Positions 1-8,155 are shown, counted from the stretch's first letter. The stretch: 64,000 nt of DNA from Pseudaeromonas aegiceratis (GCF_046254905.1 NZ_CP158016.1:496001-560000), one strand, 5' to 3'. Made by a program: numbers and translations. The notes: generated by a model from the letters alone, not told the origin.

Positions 1-267
1 GCCCACCTGCAGTTCGCTGAACTCCAGGCCGATGAAGGGGCCGCCGTAGTAGACCAGGTAGATCTGCACCAGCAGCGGGGTGCCGCGAAACAGGGTCACG
101 TACAGTCGGGTCAGCAGGGGGATCGGCCCCCTGGGTTGCTGGCCCAGCAGGCACAACAGCATGCCTCCCAGCAGGCCGATGACCAGGGCGCCGGCACAGA
201 CGTACAGGGTGTAGTAGATCCCCTTGAGCAGCAGGGGGCCGTAAGTGACGAAGAGGGTCAGGTCCAT
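1..267 (-). CDS. Amino-acid ABC transporter permease, partial (C-terminus outside window)
   Basis: This is the inner-membrane permease subunit of a polar amino-acid type ABC importer. Only the first 89 codons are present, because the gene runs off the left edge. The visible part has a hydrophobic N-terminal segment, a second membrane segment, and the RGTPLLVQ motif typical of the HisM/GlnQ-type permease family. It starts 9 bp after the stop of the other permease (277-927), which carries the same motif, so the two probably form a heterodimeric channel. The ATPase subunit is not in the window and may lie to the left. The substrate cannot be read from this fragment; the ureohydrolases upstream suggest a guanidino compound or basic amino acid. 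Confidence 0.85.
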   Translation of the reverse strand, partial: MDLTLFVTYGPLLLKGIYYTLYVCAGALVIGLLGGMLLCLLGQQPRGPIPLLTRLYVTLFRGTPLLVQIYLVYYGGPFIGLEFSELQVG

Positions 268-276
268 GGCGGCTTC

Positions 277-927
277 CTAGTGATGGCTCAGGCGCTGTTC
301 CAGCCAGCGGCCGGCCCGGCCGACGCTGACGGTGAGCACCAGATAGAGCAGGCCGGCGGCGGTGAAGAACTCGATGGGCCTGTAGGTGGTGGAGGAGTAC
401 TGCTGGGCCACCCGCATCAGCTCGGTGACGGCGATGGTGGAGATGAGCGACGAGTTCTTGATGATGTCCACCGTCTCGTTGATGAGCGCCGGTATGGTGG
501 CCCGCACCACCTGGGGCAGCTCCACATGCAGCAATACCTGCCAGCGACTCAGGCCGAAGTCCCAGGCTGCCTCCAGCTGACCCTTGGGCAGGGTCTGGAA
601 GCCGCCCCGCAGTATCTCCGCCTGGAAGGCGCCGCTGTTGAGGGCCAGGGCCAGGATGGCCGCCGCCACCGAGGGGATGTTGATGCCCAAGAGCGGCAGG
701 AAGAAGAAGATGATGGCCAGCTGCACCAGCAGCGGGGTACCCCGCAGGGCGCTGATGTAGACCGCCGCCACCCCGCGCAGCAGGGGATGGTGGGCGCGGC
801 GGGCCAGGCAGGTGAGGGTGCCGATGCAGAAGCCGGCCAGTATGGCCACCGCGGATATCCAGGCGGTAACCCAGAGGCCGCCCAGCAGCACGCCACGGTA
901 GTCCCACACCACGCTCGGATCGAACAT
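277..927 (-). CDS. Amino-acid ABC transporter permease
   Basis: This 216-residue inner-membrane permease belongs to the HisMQ/GlnP family of polar amino-acid importers. It has about five hydrophobic segments, the RGTPLLVQ motif near residue 80, and an EAA-type cytoplasmic loop (around LEAAWDFGLSRWQVLL) that contacts the ATPase. It lies 47 bp downstream of the ureohydrolase gene 975-1922 and just upstream of the second permease, on the same strand, so it is probably part of the operon that begins with the binding protein at 3807. The length is normal for the family. The predicted ligand is a guanidino acid, agmatine or arginine-like compound, inferred from neighbours only. Confidence 0.88.
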   Translation of the reverse strand: MFDPSVVWDYRGVLLGGLWVTAWISAVAILAGFCIGTLTCLARRAHHPLLRGVAAVYISALRGTPLLVQLAIIFFFLPLLGINIPSVAAAILALALNSGAFQAEILRGGFQTLPKGQLEAAWDFGLSRWQVLLHVELPQVVRATIPALINETVDIIKNSSLISTIAVTELMRVAQQYSSTTYRPIEFFTAAGLLYLVLTVSVGRAGRWLEQRLSHH

Positions 928-974
928 GCCTCTCTCCTCTGTCCGGCCCCAGGGCCCGGACTTACTTGTCTTGG

Positions 975-1922
975 TTAATCACGGGCTCGGCGGGTCAGCG
1001 ACTGGGCGCAGACGCACAACAGCTCAAACATCATGGTGGCCCCCACCAGCGCCGTGACCCCGCTGGGATCGAAGGGCGGCGACACCTCCACCACGTCGGC
1101 CCCGACGATGTCGAGATTGCCTAAGGAGCGGATCATCTGCTGGGCCTCGAAGGTGGTGAAGCCACCGATCTCCGGGGTACCGGTACCGGGAGCATATGCA
1201 GGATCCAGTCCGTCCACGTCGAAGGTGACGTATACGGGGCTGTCCCCCACCACCCGCTGGATCTCGGCCATGACGCCGTCCAGGCCCAGGCGGTAGAACT
1301 CCTCTATGTAGATGACCCGCATGCCGCTGTCGTGGCTGAAGCGCCAGATGTCCTTGTCGGTCAGGCTGCCGCGGATGCCGATCTGAATGGTGCGGTGGGG
1401 ATCGATGAGCCCCTCCTCGGCGGCCACCTTGAAGGGGGAGCCGTGGTGGAAGCGGGAGCCCAGGTAGAAGTCGCCGGTATCGCAGTGGGCATCGAAATGC
1501 ACCAGGGCCAGGGGGCCGCGGTCCTTGGCCAGGGCCCGCAGGATCGGCAGGCTGATGGAGTGATCGCCGCCGGCGCTGATGGGCAGCACGCCGGCCGCCC
1601 GGATGCGGTCGAAGAAGGCCTCGATGTCGGCATGGGCCCGCACCAGCTCGAAGGGGCTCTCCGGCAGGGCGTCACCGGCATCGCCCACCCGCACCAGCTC
1701 GAAGGGCGCCACCCCGGTGGCCTGGTTGACGGTGCGCATCAGGCTGGACTGGTTGCGCACCTCCCGCGGGCCGTGGCGGGTGCCGGTGCGGTTGGTGACA
1801 CCGCCGTCGAAGGGCACTCCAATCAGCGCCACGTCGAGATCCGTCAGCTCGGGGGCGAAGGGGGTGCGCATGAAGGTGGGAATGCCGCTGTAGCGCGGTT
1901 GCAGCTTGGGATCCTGACTCAT
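975..1922 (-). CDS. Ureohydrolase, guanidinopropionase/guanidinobutyrase-like (agmatinase family)
   Basis: A 315-residue manganese-dependent ureohydrolase that splits a guanidino group into urea plus an amine. All metal-ligand motifs are intact: GGDHS (His121), DAHCD (Asp144, His146, Asp148) and FDVDGLDP (Asp235, Asp237). The N-terminal GIPTFMR and RHGPREVRN blocks and the C-terminal VEVSPPFD...GATMMFELLC block resemble Pseudomonas GpuA (3-guanidinopropionase) as I remember it, more than E. coli SpeB. The start codon overlaps the stop of the upstream ureohydrolase by 4 bp, so the two are translationally coupled. Automatic annotation may call it speB. The substrate is inferred: 3-guanidinopropionate or 4-guanidinobutyrate is more likely than agmatine. 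Confidence 0.85.
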   Translation of the reverse strand: MSQDPKLQPRYSGIPTFMRTPFAPELTDLDVALIGVPFDGGVTNRTGTRHGPREVRNQSSLMRTVNQATGVAPFELVRVGDAGDALPESPFELVRAHADIEAFFDRIRAAGVLPISAGGDHSISLPILRALAKDRGPLALVHFDAHCDTGDFYLGSRFHHGSPFKVAAEEGLIDPHRTIQIGIRGSLTDKDIWRFSHDSGMRVIYIEEFYRLGLDGVMAEIQRVVGDSPVYVTFDVDGLDPAYAPGTGTPEIGGFTTFEAQQMIRSLGNLDIVGADVVEVSPPFDPSGVTALVGATMMFELLCVCAQSLTRRARD

Positions 1923-2902
1923 TGTCCGGCGACCTCCAGGGCGCCTTGTGCCCGGTAGTGGGCTATGTAGCCTATGGTGTTCATCAGCAGTTGGGCCGCC
2001 AGAATGCTGGTGACCTCGGTGGGGTCATAGGGCGGCGCCACCTCGCACAGATCCAGCCCTATGATGGGGTTGCGGCGGGCCAGGGCCTCGATGATCTCCA
2101 GCACCTCGTAGTAGGTGAAGCCGCCATGGCTGGGGGTGCCGGTGCCCGGGGCTATGGAGGGGTCGAAGCCGTCGATGTCGATGGTCAGGTAGAGGGGGCG
2201 GTCGGCGGGGATCTGGGCCAGCAGCGCGTCCATGCCCAGACGGCGGATCTGGCGCACCGACAGTATGGTGGAACCGGCGTCCCGGGCGGCCTGGTGGTCG
2301 TCCTGATTGGAGGAGGAGACGTTGCGGATCCCCAGCTGGGTCATGCCGGTGACATGGTCCATCTCGGAGATGCGGCGCATGCAGTTGCCGTGGCCGTAGC
2401 GCACGCCGTGGCGCTCGTCGACGAAGTCGAGGTGGGCGTCAAACTGCACCACATGCAAGGGGCCCTGCTGGCTGAAGGCGGCCACGTTGGCGGCTGTGAT
2501 GGCGTGATCGCCCCCCAGGATCACCGGGATGGCGCCGCAGGCCAGTATGCTGCGCACCGCCTGCTCTGTGTTGGCCAGGCAGCGGGCCGAGTCGGTGTGG
2601 ATCATGTCCACGTCCCCCAGATCCACGATGCGCACCTGCTCCTTCTGCAGGTAGAGGGTGTCGCTCTCGTGGTCATAGGCGCCGCCGTGGCCAAAGCTGA
2701 ACAGGGTGGAGGCGGCGCGGATGCCGCGGGGTCCGAAGCGGGCGCCGGAACGGTACTGGCAGCCCATGTCGTAGGGCACGCCCAGCACGGCAAAATCGGC
2801 ATCGATCTGCTGCCAGTCGCTGACGATGGGGCTCTTGGCAAAGGTGGTGTGGCCGACAAAGGGCAGGTTCAGTCGACCGCTTTCATAGTCGTTACGGCTC
2901 AT
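1919..2902 (-). CDS. speB: Agmatinase-family ureohydrolase
   Basis: A 327-residue member of the arginase/agmatinase family, hydrolysing agmatine or a related guanidine to urea and putrescine or the matching amine. The binuclear Mn ligands are present: GGDHA (His133), FDAHLD (Asp155, His157, Asp159) and IDIDGFDP (Asp242, Asp244). The start is the ATG at 2902, where MSRNDYESG begins; upstream in-frame codons give low-complexity GC-rich translation. It follows the binding-protein gene by 62 bp and overlaps the next ureohydrolase by 4 bp. It is clearly divergent from its partner, so this is not a recent duplication, and two substrates are likely. The symbol reflects the family, not proven agmatine specificity. 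Confidence 0.83.
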   Translation of the reverse strand: MSRNDYESGRLNLPFVGHTTFAKSPIVSDWQQIDADFAVLGVPYDMGCQYRSGARFGPRGIRAASTLFSFGHGGAYDHESDTLYLQKEQVRIVDLGDVDMIHTDSARCLANTEQAVRSILACGAIPVILGGDHAITAANVAAFSQQGPLHVVQFDAHLDFVDERHGVRYGHGNCMRRISEMDHVTGMTQLGIRNVSSSNQDDHQAARDAGSTILSVRQIRRLGMDALLAQIPADRPLYLTIDIDGFDPSIAPGTGTPSHGGFTYYEVLEIIEALARRNPIIGLDLCEVAPPYDPTEVTSILAAQLLMNTIGYIAHYRAQGALEVAGQ

Positions 2903-2964
2903 GGCAAGACTCTCTCTACAGCAAGGGGGAGGTGGGCCGGCGGCAGGCCGGCCCGAGGCGGCGA

Positions 2965-3807
2965 TTAGGCGCTGGGTTGGGGCAGCTCGTCCGGCGTGTC
3001 CATGGTGAAGCCGAACCATTTTTGCTGCAGCTCGGCCAGCTTGCCGCTCTTGTGCAGCTTCAGCAGACCCTGATTGAAGAACTCCACCAGGGCACGGGAG
3101 TCCTCGTCCTTGCGGGCGGCCCAGCCGTAGTAGGTCTTGGCGCCGAAGGGCGGCTGGACGATGGCGAAGATGTCACCGCGCTTCTTGACGATGGGGGCCA
3201 GGTTGGGAATGGCCTGGGGCACTATGTCTACCCGACGGGAGGCCAGGGCGGCATAGGCTTCGTTGTAGTCGGTGAACTCCTTGATGGCCTTGACACCCTT
3301 GCCCTGGGGCTTGAGCACCTGCTCTTCGAAGGTCTTCACCGCGGTCAGCTGTTCGGAGCCGGCCTGCACGCCGATCACCTTGCCGGCCATGTCTTCGGGC
3401 TTCTGGATGCTGTCGTCGTTGGCCCGCTTGAGGATGGCCACGGAGGCATCGGCGATGGGGTTGGTGAAGGCGTAGTTGTCCATCCGCTTCTGGGTGATCA
3501 TCAGCGAGGTGGCGACGAAGTCATAGCGCTTGGCGCTCAGGCCCGCCAGTATGCCCTGGAAGGGCAGATCCAGCTGCTTGAGCTTGACGCCGGGCAGGTC
3601 CTGCAGGATGGCGTCCAGCACATCCTTGCCGTAGCCGACGATCTTGCCGTCCTCCAGCATCTCGAAGGGTTCGTAGCGGGCCTCGGTGGCGATGACGATC
3701 TCGCCTCTGGCCTTGATGTCGGACAAGAGGTCGGCGTGAGCGCTCACGGCGGTGAGGGTCAGGCAGGCGGCGCAGAGCAACTGGTGCAGCTTGTGGTGGA
3801 TGATCAT
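2965..3807 (-). CDS. Periplasmic amino-acid/guanidino-compound binding protein of ABC transporter
   Basis: A 280-residue family 3 solute-binding protein that delivers ligand to the two permeases further downstream. A Sec signal peptide covers about residues 1-25, with cleavage after VSAHA. The mature part has the family features: EIVIATEARYEPFE near the start, GYGKDVLDAI, and the repeated lobe around PEDMAGKVIGVQAGS. The start is the ATG at 3807, preceded by AAGGAG; upstream in-frame codons are not convincing. It is the first gene of the minus-strand operon, followed by both ureohydrolases and the permeases, and diverges from the LysR gene at 4056. This order suggests uptake of the compound the ureohydrolases cleave. 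Confidence 0.88.
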   Translation of the reverse strand: MIIHHKLHQLLCAACLTLTAVSAHADLLSDIKARGEIVIATEARYEPFEMLEDGKIVGYGKDVLDAILQDLPGVKLKQLDLPFQGILAGLSAKRYDFVATSLMITQKRMDNYAFTNPIADASVAILKRANDDSIQKPEDMAGKVIGVQAGSEQLTAVKTFEEQVLKPQGKGVKAIKEFTDYNEAYAALASRRVDIVPQAIPNLAPIVKKRGDIFAIVQPPFGAKTYYGWAARKDEDSRALVEFFNQGLLKLHKSGKLAELQQKWFGFTMDTPDELPQPSA

Positions 3808-4055
3808 GGGTGACTCTCCTTGCGAGGGGTTGGGTTCCGTGTTGCCGCTATCTTTTCGGCAAGGGGAGGGCACGGACAAACGGTATCTTCTAATCCCCAG
3901 GAATAAGGGGGGCTTATGAACCATTTTGGGTGGCAACAGGCAGGCTAATGCACCAGTCAGGGTCAGATGGCGGGCCGGCTGGGGGAGGGACAGGGGCCTG
4001 AGCCTGGCATGAAATTCGCTGCGCCTGGTTATCGCTGTTGTCCGGGGTCCCTGCC

Positions 4056-5012
4056 ATGTCCATCCGTCTGCCACCGCTCGAGTCCCTGCGCTTCTTCGAA
4101 GCTGCCGCCCGGCATCTGAGTTTCACCCTGGCCGCCCAGGAGCTGTGCGTGTCGCAAAGCGCCGTCAGCCAGAAGGTGATCCAGCTGGAGGAGCGGCTGG
4201 GCTACAAGCTGTTCGAGCGGCGGGTGCGCCAGCTGCTGCTCACCGAGCAGGGGGCCAAGCTCTACCCGGTGATCCACGCCTCCCTGATCGAGATCCGCGA
4301 CAGCCTCAGCGAGATCGAGTCCCAGGGGCAGATGAGCAAGCTGACGGTCTACTGCATGCCCTCCTTCGCCAGCAGCTGGCTGATGCCCCGGCTGCATGAC
4401 TTTCACATCAACCATCCCAACATAGACGTTTATCTGGTGGCCGAGCTGGCCGAGCCCAATTTTCATAACGAAATCATCGATATCGGTATCTGCCACGGCA
4501 TAGGCGATCAGCCGGCCATGGAGCAGCAGCTGCTGTTCTGGGATTACGTCTATCCGGTGGCCAGCCCCGAGCTGCTGGCCCAGACGCCGCTGCCGACCCC
4601 CCGTGCCCTGGCCAATACCGTGCTGCTGCACGACTCCCTGCCCCAGGCCAAGCTCTCCACCTCCTGGCAGCGCTGGCTGGTGGAGCACGGGGTGCGGGAC
4701 GTGGATTGCGGCAGCGGCTATCGCTTCAACCAGGCGGATCTCATCGTGCGGGCGGCCCTGGACGGCCGTGGCGTGGCCCTGGGCCGGCACGTGCTGGTGG
4801 CCAAGGAGGTGGAGCGCGGGCGCCTGGTGCCCCTGTTTGACGATTTTCAGCGGGACGATGGCGTCTACGTGGTCTGCCTGAAGAAGCTGATGCACAGGCC
4901 CCAGGTGGCGGCCTTCTTCTCCTGGCTGCAGCAGCAGGCCCGCCAGTTCGAGAGTGAGCTGGAGGTGTCGGCCTTGCTGACGCGCCATCGGGCCCAGCCC
5001 TGTCCGGCATAA
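4056..5012 (+). CDS. LysR-family transcriptional regulator (GcvA/GpuR-like)
   Basis: A 318-residue LysR-type regulator. The N-terminal winged helix-turn-helix is clear (SLRFFEAAARHLSFTLAA, then SQSAVSQKV) and is followed by a periplasmic-binding-protein-like effector domain. The ATG at 4056 is chosen over a TTG at 4038 because GGGG lies about 9 nt upstream of the ATG. It diverges from the ABC/ureohydrolase operon across a 248 bp gap, the usual arrangement for a LysR activator and its target, so it probably controls that operon in response to a guanidino compound. In Pseudomonas the regulator GpuR plays this role for gpuPA; the functional link here is by analogy. Confidence 0.85.
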   Translation: MSIRLPPLESLRFFEAAARHLSFTLAAQELCVSQSAVSQKVIQLEERLGYKLFERRVRQLLLTEQGAKLYPVIHASLIEIRDSLSEIESQGQMSKLTVYCMPSFASSWLMPRLHDFHINHPNIDVYLVAELAEPNFHNEIIDIGICHGIGDQPAMEQQLLFWDYVYPVASPELLAQTPLPTPRALANTVLLHDSLPQAKLSTSWQRWLVEHGVRDVDCGSGYRFNQADLIVRAALDGRGVALGRHVLVAKEVERGRLVPLFDDFQRDDGVYVVCLKKLMHRPQVAAFFSWLQQQARQFESELEVSALLTRHRAQPCPA

Positions 5013-5095
5013 GCTGGGGTTATCCTGCGATTAGCAGACTGCGTTTGTCGCCCGAGCCTGGCTGGCGCACCATGATGCCAGCATAGGAGGCGCAA

Positions 5096-6280
5096 GTGCT
5101 TGAAGAACTTATTGATATTCGCAATGGCGCCAAGTCGCGCAGCAGCTTCTCCTCGGCGGAGATGCAGGCGCGGCTGGGGCGGGCCCGGGCGCTGCTGGAG
5201 GCGCATGAGCTGGATGCCCTGCTGCTGAGTCAGCCGGAGAGCATCAACTATTTCAGTCAGCTCTCCCCCCTGCTGCAGGAGCCGTTGGCCGCCACCCTGC
5301 TGCTGATCACCCCGGAGCTGTCCGCCACCCTGTGCCCCTGCAGCGAGGGGGGCAATGCCTACCGCAGCAGCTACGGCTCCAGCTACCTCTACCGGGATCT
5401 GCCTCACCTGCTGAGCTCGCTGCGCGCCCTGTTGCCAGCGGTGCGCCGGCTCGGCGTGGAGGCCTGGAGTCTGGGCCAGGGGCTGGCCCAGGCCATGAGC
5501 CAGGCCCTGCCCTCCCTCAAGGAGACGGTGGATGTGGGGGGGCGGCTGGCCTACCTGCGGCTGCACAAGAGCCCCGAGGAGCTGGCGCTGCTGGCCCAGG
5601 CGGATCGGGTGGCCCAGGTGGGGTTTGCCGCCGCCCGGGCGGCCCTGCTGGCGCCGCAACCGGAATACCAGGTGGCCGAGCAGGCCCGGGCCGCCATGCT
5701 GACGGAGACGGCGCGCTGCCTGCCCCATCTGACCCTCAAGGACAGCTACGCGCTGTTTCAATCCGGACCCAATACCGATGGCCGCCACACCCGGCCCTCG
5801 TCGCGGCACTTTGTCCCCGGCGAGGTGCTGAACCTGACCTGCTGCCCCGTGCTGGCGGGCTATGGCTTCGAGGTGAGCCGCACCCTGTTCGCCCACTACT
5901 GCGATGACGATCAGGCCCGCTGCTGGGAGATCAACTGCGCGGTGCAGCAGCAGGCCCTGAGCCTGATCTGTCCCGGACTGGCGGTGGCCGAGTTGGGCCA
6001 GGCCCTGGATGCCATCTATCAGCGGTGTGGCCTGGGAGAGCGGCGCATCGAGCCCTATCTGCCCCGCCTGCAACTGCTGATGCCCAGCCTGCCTCAGACC
6101 GGGCCTGTGCTGCTGGAGGCGGGCATGGTGCTGACCCTGACCACGGCGCTGCTGTTGCCCGAGGGGCTGCCCGGGGCCGGCGGCTATCGGGAAACCAGCC
6201 AGATACTGGTGACCGCCGACGGGGCCTGCCGACTGGACAGCCAGCCCATAGGCCCGGCGAGCCAGATCCTCCGGCCTTAG
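5096..6280 (+). CDS. Creatinase-like M24 family protein with degenerate active site
   Basis: A 394-residue protein with the two-domain creatinase/prolidase fold: N-terminal domain to about residue 160, then a pita-bread M24 domain. The opening IRNGAKSRSSFSSAE, the block LFQSGPNTDGRHTRP and the tail LLPEGLPGAGGYRE match creatinase (creatine amidinohydrolase), not the metallo-aminopeptidases. His231 aligns with the creatinase catalytic histidine. The glutamates expected in the RTLF and GMVVSMEP blocks are Ser261 and Thr349 here, and the usual GYGHSFG block is missing. The start is GTG, with AGGAGG five bases upstream. It lies 83 bp after the LysR gene, on the same strand. The family is certain; activity on creatine is doubtful. 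Confidence 0.8.
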   Translation: MLEELIDIRNGAKSRSSFSSAEMQARLGRARALLEAHELDALLLSQPESINYFSQLSPLLQEPLAATLLLITPELSATLCPCSEGGNAYRSSYGSSYLYRDLPHLLSSLRALLPAVRRLGVEAWSLGQGLAQAMSQALPSLKETVDVGGRLAYLRLHKSPEELALLAQADRVAQVGFAAARAALLAPQPEYQVAEQARAAMLTETARCLPHLTLKDSYALFQSGPNTDGRHTRPSSRHFVPGEVLNLTCCPVLAGYGFEVSRTLFAHYCDDDQARCWEINCAVQQQALSLICPGLAVAELGQALDAIYQRCGLGERRIEPYLPRLQLLMPSLPQTGPVLLEAGMVLTLTTALLLPEGLPGAGGYRETSQILVTADGACRLDSQPIGPASQILRP

Positions 6281-6284
6281 CCTA

Positions 6285-7352
6285 TCAGCGGCAGCTTGGT
6301 GCCAGGGCCTGCACCCGGGCCAGCAGGTGATCCACGTCCAGCTCTTGGGTGGCGAAGGAGGTGACCAGACGTACCACGCCCGGTGCCCAGCGGTCATGGT
6401 AGAAATCGAAGCCTTCGGCCAGCAGGGCCGCGATGAGGGGCAGGGGCAGCTGGCAGAACAGGATGTTGGCCTCGACGGGGGCCACCAGGGACAGCCCGGG
6501 CACCTGGGCCAGGCCGTCCGCCAGCCGGCGGGCCATGGCATTGGCCTGGCGGGCGTTGTGCCGCCACAGATCGTCCGCCAGATAGGCCTCCATCTGGGCC
6601 GCCAGGAAGCGCATCTTGGAGAAGAGGTGGCCGCCGCGCTTGCGCCGCAGGGCAAACTGCTCCGCCAAGCTGGGGTCGAACAGCACCACCGCCTCCACCC
6701 CCAGGGCGCCGTTCTTGGTGGCGCCGAAACTCAGCACCTCCACCCCCGCCTGCCAGGTCATCTGGGCCGGCGTGCAGCCCAGGGCCTCCAGGGCGTTGGC
6801 GAAGCGGGCGCCGTCCATGTGCAGGCGCAGGCCGGCCTCGCGGCACAGGGCGCCGATGGCGCGGATCTCCTCCAGCTGATACAGGGTGCCCAGCTCGGTG
6901 GCCTGGGTCAGGCTGACGGCGGCGGGCTGGGTCATGTGCACGTCACCCTGTCCCGTGGTGAGCACCCCCTGCAGCTGGGCCGGATCCAGCTTGGCGTTGT
7001 CACCCGGCACTGTCACCAGCTTGGCGCCGTGGCTGAAGAAGCCCGGGGCGTTGCACTCATCCTGATTGATGTGACTCTCCGGGTGGCAGAACACGTGACC
7101 CCAGGGCGGGGTGAGCAGGCTCAGCCCCAGGGCGTTGGCGGCGGTGCCGGTGGCCACCAGAAACACCTTGAGGCTGTCGTGCTCAAACAGCTGGCGGAAG
7201 GCCTGTTCCAGCCGCTGGCTGTAGTCATCGTCGCCGTAGGAGTGGTACTGGCCAGCGTTGCAGGCCAACAGGGCCTCCAGAATGGGAGCGGCGGCGCCGG
7301 TGACGTTGTCGCTGGCAAAGCTTAAGGCGGGGGTGCTGGGGGTCGGTTCCAC
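6285..7352 (-). CDS. ltaE: Low-specificity L-threonine aldolase
   Basis: A 355-residue PLP enzyme of the beta-eliminating lyase/threonine aldolase group, which cleaves L-threonine or allo-threonine to glycine and acetaldehyde. The PLP lysine lies in SFGATKNG; other family marks are the GTAANAL block, HxDGARFANA and RRKRGGHLFSKMR. I take the GTG at 7352 as start, because GAGGAG lies 6 bases upstream; a TTG eight codons earlier has no such site. It converges with the creatinase-like gene with only 4 bp between stops. A link to the guanidino locus is possible, since creatine degradation yields sarcosine and then glycine, but this is not shown. No obvious frameshift. Confidence 0.85.
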   Translation of the reverse strand: MEPTPSTPALSFASDNVTGAAAPILEALLACNAGQYHSYGDDDYSQRLEQAFRQLFEHDSLKVFLVATGTAANALGLSLLTPPWGHVFCHPESHINQDECNAPGFFSHGAKLVTVPGDNAKLDPAQLQGVLTTGQGDVHMTQPAAVSLTQATELGTLYQLEEIRAIGALCREAGLRLHMDGARFANALEALGCTPAQMTWQAGVEVLSFGATKNGALGVEAVVLFDPSLAEQFALRRKRGGHLFSKMRFLAAQMEAYLADDLWRHNARQANAMARRLADGLAQVPGLSLVAPVEANILFCQLPLPLIAALLAEGFDFYHDRWAPGVVRLVTSFATQELDVDHLLARVQALAPSCR

Positions 7353-7443
7353 TGAGTGCTCCTCGATAGACGGCAATGGGGCCTGGCGGCGCAGGCCAAC
7401 AGACTACCCGCGGGTCGGGTCGAGGGAAAGGCGTGGAGCGGGT

Positions 7444-7475
7444 AAAAAAAGGCCCCGATGGGAAGGGTTCGGGGC
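7444..7475 (-). terminator. Rho-independent terminator facing left, no matching gene upstream
   Basis: Read on the minus strand, a 7 bp stem GCCCCGA/TCGGGGC (7452-7475) is followed after one base by seven T residues (7450-7444). It would stop a leftward transcript coming from the 7480-7790 region, where no convincing minus-strand protein is seen. Confidence 0.55.
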
Positions 7476-7764
7476 GGACGTGCAACGATGGAATATCAGC
7501 ACGGACTTACGAATGTCACTCTGCGGTCTAAGAATATGGCTCGGCTAAATTAGCGTCTGTGAAATTAGGCACGTTTAAAGACTCACATGAGATATATTTG
7601 GCGATCCAGACCACAGTTCGCCGCTTGTTAGCTGGCAGAGCGTCGGGCCCAGGCCGACCCAAGCAGCAAGCATGACAACGCGACCGTCGGCTGTTCGCCG
7701 GGCGGCGGAGCCGTAGGTCAGGGGGCATCGGCTAACGCGTAGGGGCGGTGTTTAAAAATAAAGC
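7476..7764. other. Non-coding stretch upstream of the cold-shock promoter
   Basis: About 290 bp without a supported gene. Reading frames here lack coding character. It contains a GC-rich 110 bp segment (7627-7736) bounded by the inverted hexamers GTTAGC and GCTAAC, lying between AT-richer flanks. Together with the leftward terminator at 7444-7475 this could be a small RNA region, but no promoter for it could be assigned. Confidence 0.35.
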
Positions 7765-7793
7765 TTGTGCTTGCCTTGAATTCCACGTACCTT
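7765..7793 (+). promoter_or_regulatory. Probable sigma-70 promoter of the cold-shock gene
   Basis: TTGTGC (7765-7770) and TACCTT (7788-7793) are spaced by 17 bp. Transcription would start near 7800, giving a leader of about 145 nt, the length class expected for cspA-type mRNAs. Confidence 0.5.
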
Positions 7794-7797
7794 AGCA

Positions 7798-7945
7798 CTT
7801 CTTCGCAAGAAGATGTTGTAACAAGTAGTAGCCCCTCCCTATGCAGTTGTGTTGCCCCGCAGCACATTGTTTCGAGTTTCTCCCACCTGTTATCGTTAAC
7901 TCGTCACCTTAGGTGACATTCAATTTTATTTCGTAGGTTTTATAT
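7798..7945 (+). promoter_or_regulatory. Long structured 5' leader of cold-shock mRNA
   Basis: The leader holds two clear hairpins: CTTCTT/AAGAAG with a CGC loop (7798-7812) and GTCACC/GGTGAC with a TTA loop (7903-7917), then an AT-rich run up to the ATG. Long structured leaders act as thermosensors in E. coli cspA; that role is assumed here by family analogy. Confidence 0.5.
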
Positions 7946-8155
7946 ATGTCTAAAACAACTGGCGTTGTTAAATGGTTTAATGCCGAAAAAGGCTTCGGTT
8001 TTATTGCTCAACAAGATGGCGGCGCCGATGTGTTTGTTCACTTCCGCGCCATTGCCGGTGGTGGCTTCCGCTCGCTGAATGAAGGCGATCGCGTCTCTTT
8101 CACCATCGAGAATGGTGCCAAGGGTCCGCAGGCTGCCGAAGTCTCCGTGCTCTAA
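7946..8155 (+). CDS. Cold-shock protein, CspA family
   Basis: A 69-residue single-domain cold-shock protein that binds single-stranded RNA and DNA and acts as an RNA chaperone in the cytoplasm. RNP1 (KGFGFIAQ, about residues 15-22) and RNP2 (VFVHFRAI, about 29-36) are intact, with the usual GVVKWFNAEKGFG start. Codon use is AT-richer at third positions than in neighbouring genes, as in highly expressed genes. A long leader with hairpins precedes it, so regulation at the level of mRNA structure is likely. Which csp paralogue it is cannot be told from sequence alone. A 74-residue unknown gene follows after 58 bp. Confidence 0.95.
   Translation: MSKTTGVVKWFNAEKGFGFIAQQDGGADVFVHFRAIAGGGFRSLNEGDRVSFTIENGAKGPQAAEVSVL

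Noticed and set aside
4029..6655. Very long minus-strand open frames rich in Gly, Gln, Leu and His
   Set aside because: They lie opposite real genes (LysR, creatinase-like, threonine aldolase) and are shadows common in GC-rich DNA.
7528..7728. Minus-strand 66-codon frame upstream of the csp gene
   Set aside because: No ribosome site, odd composition and no recognisable protein pattern.
7627..7736. Possible integron attC site (GTTAGC and GCTAAC cores)
   Set aside because: The order of the cores is reversed from a true attC, no integrase or cassette array is near, and the inner repeats do not pair as expected.
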